Assembly: GCF_003332305.1 (NCBI RefSeq)
Contig: NZ_QOIO01000014.1
Location: 1-64,000, forward strand
Reading direction: 5' to 3'
Source of the DNA: Microvirga aerophila
GTDB lineage: Bacteria > Pseudomonadota > Alphaproteobacteria > Rhizobiales > Beijerinckiaceae
Length of the DNA stretch: 64,000 nucleotides
The position numbers and the translations under genes are program-made. Below, piece after piece: positions 8,657-18,600 of this stretch. The notes beneath the pieces were generated by a model. That model saw nothing but the letters and a program-made list of their open reading frames with translations, made no database searches and was not told the DNA's origin. Numbering within the stretch: the first letter of the stretch is position 1; the number at the start of each line of letters is the position of its first letter.

Positions 8657-9844
8657 TTGACCGAAGAGACCTATGACGTTGCAATCGTGGGAGCCGGCGC
8701 GGTCGGATTGAGCGCTGCCCTCGCCTTCGCCCGCGACGGGCTCAAGACAGCGCTCGTCGGCAGTCTTGATACGCGCCGGGACGGGCGCACCGTCGCGCTT
8801 CTCGACGGCTCGGTTCGGTTTCTGGAGGCGCTCGAGGTCTGGCCGGCAGTGAAGGTGGAAGCCACGCCGTTGGAGACCCTGAGGATCATCGATGACACGG
8901 GCAGCCTCTTCCGGCCGCCCCCGGTCGCATTCAGGGCCAGCGAAATCGGTCTCGACGCGTTCGGCTGGAATGTCGAGAATGCCACGTTGGTCGAGAAGCT
9001 GGCGCAGGCGGCCGGGGGCCATGACCGTCTGACCGTTCTGTCGGCGCAGGCCGTGGGATTTCAAGCCACCGACAGCGCCGCCGTCTTGCATCTCGAGGGG
9101 CAGCCCGACGTGAGGGGCCGTCTTGTCGTGGCGGCGGACGGCCGGAGATCTAAGCTGCGCGAGATCGCCCGCATCGATGCGAAAAACTGGTCCTACCCTC
9201 AATCGGCCGTAACGGCGATTCTATCGCACGATCGCGATCACCGGGACGCCTCGACGGAATTTCATACGCGGCACGGCCCTTTCACCCTGGTTCCCCTGCC
9301 CGGCCAGCGGTCGAGCCTCGTGTGGGTGACGAGTTCGGAGGACGCGCAGCGCCTCGCCTCCCTCGATGATGCCGCCTTTGCCCTGGCTATCGAGCGGCAG
9401 GCGCAGTCTCTCCTTGGCGGCATGCGCATAGAAGGGCCGCGTGGATTGGTGCCCATGACCGGAATGTCTGTCTCTCGCTATTGGTCCTCCCGCCTCGCTC
9501 TCGTGGGCGAGGCGGCCCACGTGTTTCCGCCGATCGGGGCTCAAGGCCTCAATCTGGGCTTCCGCGACGTTGCGGCCCTGCGGGATGAGGTCATGGACGC
9601 AGACAACGATCCGGGAGCGGATCTTGTCCTGCGCCGGTACCAGGGCGGCCGGGACCTCGACGTTCGCCTGCGGACGGCCGCCGTCGATAGCTTGAACCGG
9701 ACCCTGCTGACGGGCCTGCTCCCTGCGGATCTTCTGCGGGGGGCCGGGCTGTTGGCCATCAGCAATATCGGGCCGCTGCGCCGGGCGATCATGCGGGAGG
9801 GCGTCCTTCCACGCATCGGAGCGCCCCGCCTCATGCAGGGCTAG
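8657..9844 (+). CDS. UbiH/UbiF/COQ6-family FAD-dependent monooxygenase
   Basis: A flavoprotein hydroxylase (395 residues) of the ubiquinone-biosynthesis type. The N-terminal FAD-binding GAGAVGLSAAL follows a beta strand (residues 6-25). The late flavin motif reads LVGEAAHVFPPIGAQGLNLG, with Glu where most members have Asp (GDAAH); this GEAAH form is, to my knowledge, common in rhizobial homologues. The start is TTG at 8657: GAGGGA lies 5 bases upstream and no ATG fits the N-terminal FAD motif. It probably hydroxylates an octaprenyl-phenol ring in ubiquinone synthesis, but which ring position cannot be told. It is alone on the plus strand, convergent with the AEC carrier gene (3-base gap). Confidence 0.85.
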   Translation: MTEETYDVAIVGAGAVGLSAALAFARDGLKTALVGSLDTRRDGRTVALLDGSVRFLEALEVWPAVKVEATPLETLRIIDDTGSLFRPPPVAFRASEIGLDAFGWNVENATLVEKLAQAAGGHDRLTVLSAQAVGFQATDSAAVLHLEGQPDVRGRLVVAADGRRSKLREIARIDAKNWSYPQSAVTAILSHDRDHRDASTEFHTRHGPFTLVPLPGQRSSLVWVTSSEDAQRLASLDDAAFALAIERQAQSLLGGMRIEGPRGLVPMTGMSVSRYWSSRLALVGEAAHVFPPIGAQGLNLGFRDVAALRDEVMDADNDPGADLVLRRYQGGRDLDVRLRTAAVDSLNRTLLTGLLPADLLRGAGLLAISNIGPLRRAIMREGVLPRIGAPRLMQG

Positions 9845-9847
9845 GTT

Positions 9848-10816
9848 TCAAGGAAAAAGATCGAACGGCAGAGCGCTGGTTTGAATGAAGTAGAGCAGCG
9901 CGGTCAGGGTGAGCATCGACGCCACGGTTCCGATCAAAACGCATGCGGAAGCGCGCTCCACGCCGACATTGTACTGCGTCGAGATGACGAAAATGTTCAA
10001 CGCTGGCGGCAGGGCGGCCATAACGATCGCCGCATAGGTCCATGTTTCGCCGAAGTCCCCGATAGCCGACAGCAGAACCCAGGCGATCACGGGATGAAGC
10101 ATCAGCTTGATGATGACGAGAACCGGCACCTCTCTCGGGATCCGAAGGAGCGGTCGCATGGCGACCGTGACGCCGAGGATGAAGAGCGCGCAGGGGGCAG
10201 CCGCTCCCGACAGCCATGTGACGATTTGGTTGGGTGCGGATGGCAGTTCGACATGGAGATAGCTCGCCGTTACGGCCAAGGCAGTCGCGATGTTGAACGG
10301 GTGCGTGACAACCCGCCAAACAATCTTTCTGATCGTGGCCCCAAGGCTCAGCTTCTCGACGCCGGACACGGACATCAGGAGCGGCACGAGGGAAAATAGA
10401 AGAAGCGTATCAAAGACGAAAATCAGGATAACCGGAGGTGTTGCCGCCTCGCCCAAAGCCGCGAGGATCAGTGGAGGCCCCATGTAGCCGACGTTGGAAT
10501 ACGAGCCGGCAACTCCCTGCATGACCGATTGGCCAAGATCCTTAGTGAATTTCCATCCGGCCGTAAGCGAAAGCACGAACGCCGAAAATGTCGCCAAGGT
10601 CGTGGCTGTCACGAAGGACCAGTTCGTCAGCTGGTCGAGAGGCTTGTCGGCGATGAGCCGGTAAAACAGGCAAGGCAGCGCCACATAGATGATGAAAAAC
10701 TGCATCCAGGCGAGGCCTGCTTCCGGCTGCTTCACCACTTTTCCGCAGAAGAAACCAAGTCCAATCAAGCCGAAAAAGGGGGCGAGCAGATTGAAAAGCC
10801 CGATCAGTTCGGACAT
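9848..10816 (-). CDS. AEC-family transporter (auxin efflux carrier superfamily)
   Basis: An inner-membrane carrier of 322 residues with about ten hydrophobic segments, of the Mem_trans/AEC family (PIN-like; bacterial members such as MdcF and MleP move malonate or malate). It starts MSELIGLFNLLAPFFGLIGLGF, a typical first segment. The conserved LPCLFYRL after segment 2 and PPALNIFVISTQYNVG in the last third are family features. The ATG at 10816 is preceded by GGAG; the frame is open further upstream but that part is hydrophilic. Substrate unknown. Confidence 0.85.
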   Translation of the reverse strand: MSELIGLFNLLAPFFGLIGLGFFCGKVVKQPEAGLAWMQFFIIYVALPCLFYRLIADKPLDQLTNWSFVTATTLATFSAFVLSLTAGWKFTKDLGQSVMQGVAGSYSNVGYMGPPLILAALGEAATPPVILIFVFDTLLLFSLVPLLMSVSGVEKLSLGATIRKIVWRVVTHPFNIATALAVTASYLHVELPSAPNQIVTWLSGAAAPCALFILGVTVAMRPLLRIPREVPVLVIIKLMLHPVIAWVLLSAIGDFGETWTYAAIVMAALPPALNIFVISTQYNVGVERASACVLIGTVASMLTLTALLYFIQTSALPFDLFP

Positions 10817-11002
10817 CGCGGGCTCCGGTGGGCGCAAACGTGGAAATTGCTTCTGACAAGGTTCGCTTCGGGCGGCAATCCCATGCTGGGGCAGGCCCGT
10901 AGTCCGAAAACGCAACCCTACCCCAACGGCAGGGGTAGTCCGCCTTGTTCAGGGTTCGGAAAGCCTGGAGAGTCTATTCTCTCCTTTGTGACGTCGCCTG
11001 GT

Positions 11003-11031
11003 TTGGACATTCCAGCCTGCATCTCTATATT
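11003..11031 (+). promoter_or_regulatory. Candidate hspQ promoter
   Basis: TTGGAC (11003-11008), a 17-base spacer and TATATT (11026-11031) make a good housekeeping-type promoter. A start point near 11038 would leave a leader of about 16 bases that still contains the AAGGAG ribosome binding site at 11039-11044. No clear heat-shock sigma site was found. Confidence 0.5.
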
Positions 11032-11053
11032 GCAGATCAAGGAGTTAAGACCA

Positions 11054-11383
11054 ATGAAAGCGAGTTCAGCAAAATTCGCGATCGGCCAAGTGGTGCGGCA
11101 TCGGCTCTTTGATTTTCGAGGGCTGATTTTCGATGTCGATCCCGAGTTCGACAACACCGAAGAATGGTGGCTTTCGATCCCTGAGGATATCAGGCCTCAA
11201 AAGGACCAGCCTTTCTACCATCTCTTCGCCGAAAACGCGGAAACCGAATACATTGCCTATGTTTCCGAGCAAAACCTGCTGCCGGATCATTCCGAAGAAC
11301 CTCTGCGCAATCCGATGATCGAAGAAATGTTCATCCGGGATCAGAACGGAATTTATCGGGCCCATCCAATTCTCGCCAACTGA
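11054..11383 (+). CDS. hspQ: Heat shock protein HspQ
   Basis: A small cytoplasmic protein (109 residues) of the HspQ/YccV family, which in E. coli binds hemimethylated oriC DNA and acts as a specificity factor for the Lon protease. The conserved opening KFAIGQVVRHRLFDFRGLIFDVDPEFDNTEEWW (quoted in part: IGQVVRHRLFDFRG) and the QPFYHLF and YVSEQNLL blocks are visible. The ATG at 11054 has AAGGAG 9 bases upstream; an earlier in-frame start would run back into the intergenic region. Monocistronic, between a candidate promoter and a shared bidirectional terminator. Confidence 0.95.
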   Translation: MKASSAKFAIGQVVRHRLFDFRGLIFDVDPEFDNTEEWWLSIPEDIRPQKDQPFYHLFAENAETEYIAYVSEQNLLPDHSEEPLRNPMIEEMFIRDQNGIYRAHPILAN

Positions 11384-11389
11384 GCAAAT

Positions 11390-11420
11390 AAAAACGCCGG
11401 GCCAAAGACCCGGCGTTTTT
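11390..11420. terminator. Bidirectional terminator between hspQ and the IalB gene
   Basis: A 12-bp perfect stem with A run on the left and T run on the right (AAAAACGCCGGG ... CCCGGCGTTTTT) and a 7-base loop. It can end transcripts from both convergent genes. Confidence 0.9.
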
Positions 11421-11439
11421 ATGTTTTGGAAGACCGGCC

Positions 11440-12237
11440 TTACGGCTTCGGGGCTGCGGGAGCCGCCGCGCCTGGGGCAGGAGCCGCGCCGCCGCTCTGT
11501 CCGAGCTGCTTGCGAAGCTCTTCGCTGCGCTTCTCCAGCTCTTCCTGCAGCTTCTTCTGCTGCTCTTCCAGAACCTTCGGGTCGATCGCCGGGCCGTCGA
11601 AAGCCTTGCCGAAACCGGCCGCCGGGACTGCGAAGGTGACTTCGCGGCCAGCCTGATTCTGCACGCTGACGTTCAGGTTGGTGCCCTTCTTGAGAGCGGC
11701 GACGAAGTCGTCCTTCACCTGTGCCTCGGCAAAGCAGCCGTTGGGGAAGCAAACCGCATAGCGGCCGGGCGTCGGCTGACCCTGGTCGACCGTGAAGCGG
11801 ATGCCGGGCTGCAGGAGCAGGCCGAGCGGCATCAGGAAGCGGACGATCTTCTGCGCCTGCTGGCCCTTAACATCATAGAGGGCGACGGCGAGGACCGGCT
11901 GGCCCTGGTCCGACACGAAGTCGCGGGTCGTGTAGCAGATTTCGGCGTTCGTGCCTTGGTCCTTGCCACAGACTTTCGTCCATTCTGGCTGAGAAGGCTC
12001 GGCCTTGACCTGTACGATCATCGGGCCCGAACCCTGCTGCGGCGCCTGGGCCGGCTGTCCGGGAGCAGGAGCCGCGGGAGCTGCAGGAGCCGCCGGACGC
12101 TGGGCCGGAGCGGCGGGACGGGCGGGAGTCTGTGCAGGCGCGGTCTGCGCCAGAACGGGCGCGCTCACGAACAGGGCGATGGCTGTCGCCAGACCGCAGG
12201 TTCCCCCCAGGCTCGCGAGGCGGGTCGCGAATGACAT
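11440..12237 (-). CDS. Invasion-associated locus B (IalB) family protein
   Basis: An exported protein of 265 residues. Signal peptide (1 to about 30, ending VLAQ), then a Pro/Ala/Gln-rich linker (31-75), then the IalB domain with KVCGKD, EICYTTRDF and YAVCFPNGCFAEA; its four cysteines probably form two disulfides. The C-terminal 55 residues contain a short coiled coil (EEQQKKLQEELEKRSEELRK) and an Ala/Pro tail, longer than in the Bartonella prototype. IalB was first linked to erythrocyte invasion, but homologues are universal in free-living rhizobia, so an envelope role is more likely here. Shares its upstream region with the YejA-like gene. Confidence 0.88.
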   Translation of the reverse strand: MSFATRLASLGGTCGLATAIALFVSAPVLAQTAPAQTPARPAAPAQRPAAPAAPAAPAPGQPAQAPQQGSGPMIVQVKAEPSQPEWTKVCGKDQGTNAEICYTTRDFVSDQGQPVLAVALYDVKGQQAQKIVRFLMPLGLLLQPGIRFTVDQGQPTPGRYAVCFPNGCFAEAQVKDDFVAALKKGTNLNVSVQNQAGREVTFAVPAAGFGKAFDGPAIDPKVLEEQQKKLQEELEKRSEELRKQLGQSGGAAPAPGAAAPAAPKP

Positions 12238-12454
12238 GTGTTAGTTCCTCTTCAGTCGAAAGGTCAGTTTTTGAATTGGCCGTTTAGCTCGGCGTGGTTC
12301 ATACCTTGTAGGCAGTGGTGAATCTTTGCCAATTGAGGCGAAGACGTGACGTTTCGCGCTCCTTTAACCTTTCACGCAGTAGGTTTCCAGTCGCTCAAGC
12401 GAAATTTCTTTATGATATTCAGTGCCAAAAGCGCCTGAGAAGGCCAGGAGAGTC

Positions 12455-14266
12455 ATGGGCCCTAAGCTCGCCCGATACGTTCAACTTATTGCTATCGCAG
12501 CGGTCGCGGCCCTTTCGTTGCAGTCCCCGGCACGGGCCGAGAGCGCGCGACATGGCATTGCCATGCACGGAGAGCCGGAGCTTGAGCCGGGGTTCGACCA
12601 CCTGCCTTACGTGAATCCTGAAGCTCCCAAGGGCGGGCGAATCGTTCTGGCGCTCCAGGGGTCGTTCGACAGCCTGAATCCGCTGGTTGTCATCGGGGTC
12701 GCGCCGGATGCTGTTCCCCGATATGTCCTCCAGAGCCTGATGATGCGTTCGGCCGACGAGCCGTTCACCGTCTACGGGCTGATCGCCCGCTCCGCTGAAA
12801 TGCCCGATGACCGGAGTTCCATCACGTTCAACCTCGATCCCCGGGCCCGGTTTTCGGATGGGAAGCCTGTGACGGCGGAGGACGTGCGCTTCACCTTCGA
12901 GGTCTTGAGACAGCACGGGAAACCCTTTCACCGGTCGAGCTTCGGGCAGGTGAAGGCTGTCGAGGTATCGGACCCGCACCGTATCCGTTTCGATCTCTCC
13001 GGATCCAATGACCGCGAACTGCCGCTGATCATCGCGACGATGCCGATTCTCGCGGCCCACGCGACCAATGCCGACACGTTCGAGCGCACGAGCCTGAAGC
13101 CGCCCATCGGCTCGGGTCCCTATGCGATCACGGAAGTCAGGCCTGGAGAACGCATCGTTCTCACCCGCAGGGAGGATTTCTGGGGGAAGGACCTCCCAGT
13201 TACCCGCGGCCTCTTCAACTTCGACGAGATTCGTTACGATTTTTACCGCGACGCCAATACCTTATTCGAGGCGTTTAAAGCGGGGCTTTATGATTTCAGG
13301 CTGGAGGGCGATCCGGGCCGCTGGGCCACCGGATACGACATTCCGTCTGTGAGGAGCGGCCGCATCATGCGCGAGACCGTACCGATCCGATTGCCGAAGG
13401 GCATGAACGGCTTCGTGTTCAACACCCGCCGAACACTCTTCGCGGATGTGCGGGTGCGGGAAGCCCTCGGTTTCATGTTCGACTTCGATTGGGTGAATCG
13501 AAACCTCTTCTTCGGTTTGTTGCAACGCTCCGACAGCTATTTCGCAGGCTCTGAACTGTCCTCTGCGGGGCGTCCAGCAAATGATCGGGAGCGGGCTCTC
13601 TTGAGTTCCTTCCCGGATGCGGTGCGGAAGGACATTCTTGAGGGCCAATGGTCACCCTCCTCCACCGACGGTTCAGGTCGGGACCGGGAGGTGGCGCGGC
13701 ACGCCCTTTCCCGCCTTGCCGAGGCAGGCTGGGTGATCGAGAATGACGTCCTGCGCAAACAGGAATCCGGCGAGCCGTTCGCGTTCGAGATGCTGGTTAA
13801 TTCCCGCCAACAGGAGCGGCTGGCCTTGAACTACTCCCAATCCCTGAAGCGGATTGGAATTCAGGCCCGGGTTCGTCTGGTGGATGATGTGCAATACTGG
13901 CGTCGGGCCGCCCAGTTCGACTTCGACATGCTGCAATGGTTCTGGCCCGCCTCCCCATCGCCCGGTAACGAACAGCGGAATCGCTGGGGATCGGTGGCGG
14001 CCCAGAGAAGCGGGTCCCTCAACTACTCCGGCGCGGCCTCACCCGCCATTGACCGGATGATTGATGCCCTGCTGGAGGCGAAAAGCCGCGAGGATTTCGT
14101 CTCGACGGTTCGCGCCCTCGACCGGGTACTCCTTTCAGGCTTCTACGCAGTTCCTTTATTTTATTTGCCGGATCAATGGCTTGCCTACGCAGGCGGCCTC
14201 CAAGGGCCCGCCTCTGCGCCTCTTTTCGGAACGAACGTTGATCTTTGGTGGCGTCAGCGCCCCTGA
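12455..14266 (+). CDS. Extracellular solute-binding protein, family 5 (YejA-like)
   Basis: A periplasmic peptide/opine-type binding protein of 603 residues. A signal peptide ending in SPARA is followed by HGIAMHGEPELEPGFDHLPYVNP (key part: HGxAMxGEPxL), the opening typical of YejA, whose E. coli ABC system imports microcin C-type and other peptides. SBP_bac_5 landmarks follow: FSDGKPVTAEDVRFTFE and PPIGSGPY. The ATG at 12455 has AGGAG 4 bases upstream; a GTG at 12422 is an alternative. The matching permease and ATPase genes are not here, so it works with a transporter encoded elsewhere or is an orphan. Confidence 0.88.
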   Translation: MGPKLARYVQLIAIAAVAALSLQSPARAESARHGIAMHGEPELEPGFDHLPYVNPEAPKGGRIVLALQGSFDSLNPLVVIGVAPDAVPRYVLQSLMMRSADEPFTVYGLIARSAEMPDDRSSITFNLDPRARFSDGKPVTAEDVRFTFEVLRQHGKPFHRSSFGQVKAVEVSDPHRIRFDLSGSNDRELPLIIATMPILAAHATNADTFERTSLKPPIGSGPYAITEVRPGERIVLTRREDFWGKDLPVTRGLFNFDEIRYDFYRDANTLFEAFKAGLYDFRLEGDPGRWATGYDIPSVRSGRIMRETVPIRLPKGMNGFVFNTRRTLFADVRVREALGFMFDFDWVNRNLFFGLLQRSDSYFAGSELSSAGRPANDRERALLSSFPDAVRKDILEGQWSPSSTDGSGRDREVARHALSRLAEAGWVIENDVLRKQESGEPFAFEMLVNSRQQERLALNYSQSLKRIGIQARVRLVDDVQYWRRAAQFDFDMLQWFWPASPSPGNEQRNRWGSVAAQRSGSLNYSGAASPAIDRMIDALLEAKSREDFVSTVRALDRVLLSGFYAVPLFYLPDQWLAYAGGLQGPASAPLFGTNVDLWWRQRP

Positions 14267-14395
14267 GGCGAAATTCTGACACAAAGCCAAGCCAATTGTT
14301 GAGCTTGTGTTCATCTTGGGGGTGAAACAAAAGCCTCCTACAAGCGTTAGTGTGCACGTCCCAACATACCGTTAAGTTTTTCGCAAGGGTTCGCC

Positions 14396-14740
14396 ATGAC
14401 AGGTTTCCAGCACGTTCTCGTTGTCGATAACGGTGAGCGCGCGCCCGAGAGTGCTCTTTCGGCTGAACTTGCTGGTATGGGATACGCGAGCGTGACCGCC
14501 CCGTTCGAGGCGACGGACGAGGTGCTCGCCTTGATGCCAAATCCTGTCGCAGTCGTGTTGCAACTGCCCCGCCACGCCGATTGGGCCGAGCGCCGGCGCT
14601 TCCTTGATCTTGCGAGCCGGCTCAGGAAGTCTCTCTCGCCGGCCAATGTGCCGGTCATCGTCACCGGGGGGCTCAGTGGCGCGGCCACCATGCTGCAGAA
14701 CGAGCTTGGGGTTCGGCCCGTCTCAGCCCCCGAGTGCTGA
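14396..14740 (+). CDS. Receiver-like protein lacking the phosphoacceptor aspartate
   Basis: A 114-residue soluble protein. It looks like a stand-alone CheY-type receiver: VLVVDNGER matches the first strand and acidic pocket (VLVVDDxx), and VPVIVTGG matches the strand-4 switch region. Where the phosphorylated Asp is expected (L-L-D-L/M-P) the sequence reads VVLQLP, so Gln replaces Asp and phosphorylation is unlikely. The Lys of strand 5 is not evident either. It may be a pseudo-receiver. Its last 18 bases overlap the 3' end of the convergent hydrolase gene. The function is unknown. Confidence 0.6.
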   Translation: MTGFQHVLVVDNGERAPESALSAELAGMGYASVTAPFEATDEVLALMPNPVAVVLQLPRHADWAERRRFLDLASRLRKSLSPANVPVIVTGGLSGAATMLQNELGVRPVSAPEC

Positions 14741-15619
14741 AACCCTGCTGCCTGACCGCCGGAAAGCGTTCTCCTCAGTTCTGGACCGATCCTCGTTTGG
14801 CGCGAAGAAGGCTACCGTCCTCGGCGGCCTAGCCTTTGGCGCGTGATAAACGGCAATCGTACTTCCGGGGCCGCCGCCCGTATGGCCAAGAACCTCTTCC
14901 GCGAAGGAGGTTTCGCCGATCATAAGCCCTAATCCGTAGCCGGGGACAATCCAGGGCCGTTCTGGAACCAGGCCTGGCAAGACGTGAGGGCGTCGCATCT
15001 CGGCGAGAAGATCGGGCGGCAGCAAACCGGGCCGCATGAGGTGATCGAGCAGCCTTGCTGCATCCCCCACCGATCCCACCATGGGACCATGGTAGACCCA
15101 CCCGGGATCGTAGGTCTTCGCCCGGCCCATGACGACCTGATCGAGGTCCGACGGGCTCTCGGCGATTCTGGGACCCATAATTCCCAAAGGAGCGAGGACG
15201 AGGCTGCGCAGGGCCGAATCGAGGCTCTCCCCCGTCAGCGTCTCGATCAGCTGCCTGACGAACAGATACCCGAGATTGGAATAATCCCACCCCCCGCCTG
15301 CTGTGTAGCGAAGCCGTCCGGCTTCGAGCCGTTGCAGGAGAAAGGGGACGGGCCAAGGCTTTTCGTCCCTTGCGACGGCGTCGTGATAAGCCGCGAACCC
15401 GCCATAATTGACCAGCCCGGACCGGTGCTGGAGCAGTTGGCGCAATGTGAAGGGCTGGCGCGGCAAGGGCGCATCCAGCTCGGTCACCTGGTCCTGAACC
15501 AGAACCAGTGCCGCTGCCGCCAGCACCGTCTTGGTAAAACTCCACCAGGGGACGAGTTCGCCTGCATCGTGGCTCTCGATCACAACGCTGGATTCGACGA
15601 CGGCCCAGGCGTCTCCCAT
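14723..15619 (-). CDS. Serine hydrolase of the beta-lactamase/class C fold
   Basis: A 298-residue protein with no signal peptide, so apparently cytoplasmic. The beta-lactamase-family active-site motifs are present: SxxK at S27-F-T-K30, YSN in WDYSNLGY (the Y-x-N motif) and HTGGGPG in the third-motif position. Such proteins include esterases, peptidases and D-aminoacylases, and true beta-lactamase activity is unlikely. It begins at the ATG of a TGATG overlap with the mfd stop codon, so translation is coupled to Mfd. The open frame upstream runs inside mfd and is not used. The reason for coupling with a DNA repair gene is unknown. Confidence 0.82.
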   Translation of the reverse strand: MGDAWAVVESSVVIESHDAGELVPWWSFTKTVLAAAALVLVQDQVTELDAPLPRQPFTLRQLLQHRSGLVNYGGFAAYHDAVARDEKPWPVPFLLQRLEAGRLRYTAGGGWDYSNLGYLFVRQLIETLTGESLDSALRSLVLAPLGIMGPRIAESPSDLDQVVMGRAKTYDPGWVYHGPMVGSVGDAARLLDHLMRPGLLPPDLLAEMRRPHVLPGLVPERPWIVPGYGLGLMIGETSFAEEVLGHTGGGPGSTIAVYHAPKARPPRTVAFFAPNEDRSRTEENAFRRSGSRVSALGG

Positions 15620-18600
15620 CAGGCGGCCTTCTTCTCCGCGATGCGAACGAGATTGCGCAGGATCGTGGTCGAGGTCTTGATCCGCTCGTCGGGCGATTCG
15701 ACTTCCCGGATGAAGACGATCTTCATGTCGGGCCGCACCTTCGCGAAAGAAGCCTGCTCCGCCACATAAGACACGAGCCCCGTCGGATTGGCGAAGGCAT
15801 TGTCGCGGAACGATACGATGATGCCCTTGGGTCCGGCGTCCACCTTCTCCACATTGGCACGGCGGCACAGCACCTTGATCGCCATGATCTTGAGGAGCTG
15901 GCCGACCTCGGACGGCAGCGGCCCGAACCTGTCGATCATTTCCGCCCCGAAGGCGTCGATCTCGGCGTCGGTCTCCAGGGTCGAGAGGCGTCGATAGAGG
16001 CCGAGGCGCAGCTGCAGGTCGGACACGTAGGATTCCGGGATCATCACTGGTGCGCCGACCTGGATGGTGGGCGACCACTGATCCTCCGCCGGCTCCTCGA
16101 TGCCCGCTTTGAGTTGGGCGACGGCCTCTTCCAGCATCTGCTGATAGAGCTCGTACCCGACCTCCTTGATATGGCCGGACTGCTCCTCGCCCAGAAGGTT
16201 GCCCGCGCCGCGGATGTCGAGGTCGTGTGAGGCGAGCTGGAAGCCAGCCCCCAAGGTGTCCAGGGTCTGAAGCACTTTGAGGCGACGCTCGGCCTGCACC
16301 GTCAGGGACTTGTTGGCCGGCACGGAGAACAGCGCATAGGCACGTGTTTTCGAGCGCCCGACCCGCCCGCGCAGCTGGTAGAGCTGCGAGAGGCCGAACA
16401 TATCGGCCCGGTGGACGATCAGGGTGTTGGCGGTGGGGATATCGAGGCCGGACTCCACGATGGTCGTAGACAGAAGAATGTCGTACTTGCCCTCGTAGAA
16501 CGCCGTCATGACGTCCTCAAGCTGGCCCGCCGCCATCTGTCCGTGGGCGACAGCAACCTTCGCCTCTGGCACTTCCCGGTCGAGGAAGGCTTTGACGTCC
16601 GCCAGGTCGTCGAGGCGCGGCACCACGTAGAACGCCTGCCCGCTCCGGTAGCGCTCGCGCAGAAGCGCCTCGCGGATGAGGAGCGGATCGAACGGCGTGA
16701 TGAACGTTCTGACCGCCAGCCGGTCCACGGGCGGCGTGGTGATCAGGGAAAGCTCGCGCACCCCGGTCAGGGCGAGCTGCAGGGTGCGCGGGATGGGCGT
16801 GGCCGAGAGGGTGAGCACATGCACCTCGGCGCGAAGCTCCTTCAGGCGCTCCTTGTGGCTGACGCCGAAATGCTGCTCCTCGTCCACGATGATGAGGCCG
16901 AGATCCTTGAAATTGATGGACTTGCCAAGCAGCGCATGGGTTCCCACCACAATATCGACGGACCCGTCGGCCAGGCCCTCCTTGGTCTTCTTCATCTCGG
17001 CGGCCGGCACGAAGCGGGACGCCTGGGCGATGTTGAGCGGCAGGCCACGGAAACGGTCGCAGAAGGTCTTGTGGTGCTGGCGGGCGAGCAGCGTGGTCGG
17101 TACAACGACCGCTACCTGCTTGCCGTTCATTGCGGACACGAAGGCGGCCCGCAGGGCAACCTCGGTCTTGCCGAAGCCCACGTCCCCGCAAACGAGGCGG
17201 TCCATGGGACGGCCCGTCGCGAGATCGTCCAGAACCGCGTCGATGGCGGTCTGCTGGTCTTCGGTCTCGTCATAGGGAAAGCGGGCCGCGAACTCGTCGT
17301 AGAGCCCTTCCGGCGGGGTGAGGCGGGGCGCGTCCTTCAGGATTCGGGCCGCCGCGATCTTCATGAGCGCACCCGCCATCTCGCGGATGCGCTGCTTCAT
17401 GCGGGCCTTGCGGGCCTGCCAGCCGCCTCCGCCCAGCTTGTCGAGCTGAACTTCGCTTTCCTCGGACCCATATCGGGTCAGGAGTTCGATGTTCTCAACC
17501 GGCAGGAACAGGCGGTCCCCACCGGCATAGTGAAGCTCCAGGCAATCATGCGGAGCGCCGGCCGCCTCGATGGTCTTGAGGCCTTCGAACCGGCCGATGC
17601 CGTGGTCCACGTGCACCACGAGGTCGCCGGGCGTGAGCGCCGCAACCTCAGTCAGGAAGTCCTGCGGCCGCTTCGACTTGCGCTTCTGGCGCACCAGCCG
17701 GTCCCCCAGGATGTCCTGCTCGCTGATGACCGCGAGGTCGCCTGTCTCGAAACCGGATTCGAGTGGCCAGATTCCCACGGGAACCTCGTTCCGCGGATAG
17801 GCCATAGCGTCGGAAAAGCGGGCAATCGGCTTGGTCTGCCTCAGGTCGTGGTCGTGCAGAACATGGCAGAGACGCTCCCGCGACCCATCCGACCAGGCGC
17901 CGAGGACGACGCGGCGGCCGGAGGCCTGGAGGTCACGGATATGACGGATAACCGCCTCGAACACATTGGCGTTCTCGTCGGCCCGCTCGGCGATGAAGTT
18001 CCGGCCCTGGCGGACACCACAATCGACGACCGGACGTCCTTCAGATTCCGGGACAGCGAAGGGCGTGAGGCGCGCAAGCGGAAGGGACGCCGCCCGCTCG
18101 GCCCATTCCTCCGGCTTGAAATAGAGCGCTTCCGGCGGCAGCGGTCGGTATGGCGCGACGCCTGGCTGGTTCTGCCCAAGGCCTTTGTGCCGGGCGTCGA
18201 AATAGTCCTGAACCTGGGAAAGGCGCTCGGCCGCTGCGTCGTCAGCGAGGGAGTCAAAAACAACCGGGATGCCCGGCACATAGTCGAACAGCGTATCGAG
18301 ATGATCATGGAACAGCGGCAGCCAGTGCTCGAGGCCCGGGTAGCGCCGCCCCTCGCTGATCGCCTCATAGAGCCGGTCGTCGCGCTTCGGCGCACCGAAG
18401 GCCGCCACATAGGTCTGGCGGAAGCGCTTGATGCTTTCCGTCGTGAGCTGAACCTCGCTCATGGGCACGAGATCGAGGGAGCGCAGGGTGCCGACGGTGC
18501 GCTGGGTTTCCGGATCGAAGGAGCGGATCGACTCAAGAGCGTCGCCGAAGAAATCGAGCCTGACCGGGTTCGGCAGTCCCGCGGGATAGAGGTCGATGAT

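Noticed and set aside
8657-9844. GEAAH instead of GDAAH as an inactivating change in the UbiH-like enzyme
   Set aside because: The rest of the flavin motif is intact and, as far as I recall, GEAAH is frequent in rhizobial homologues, so it is probably a lineage trait.
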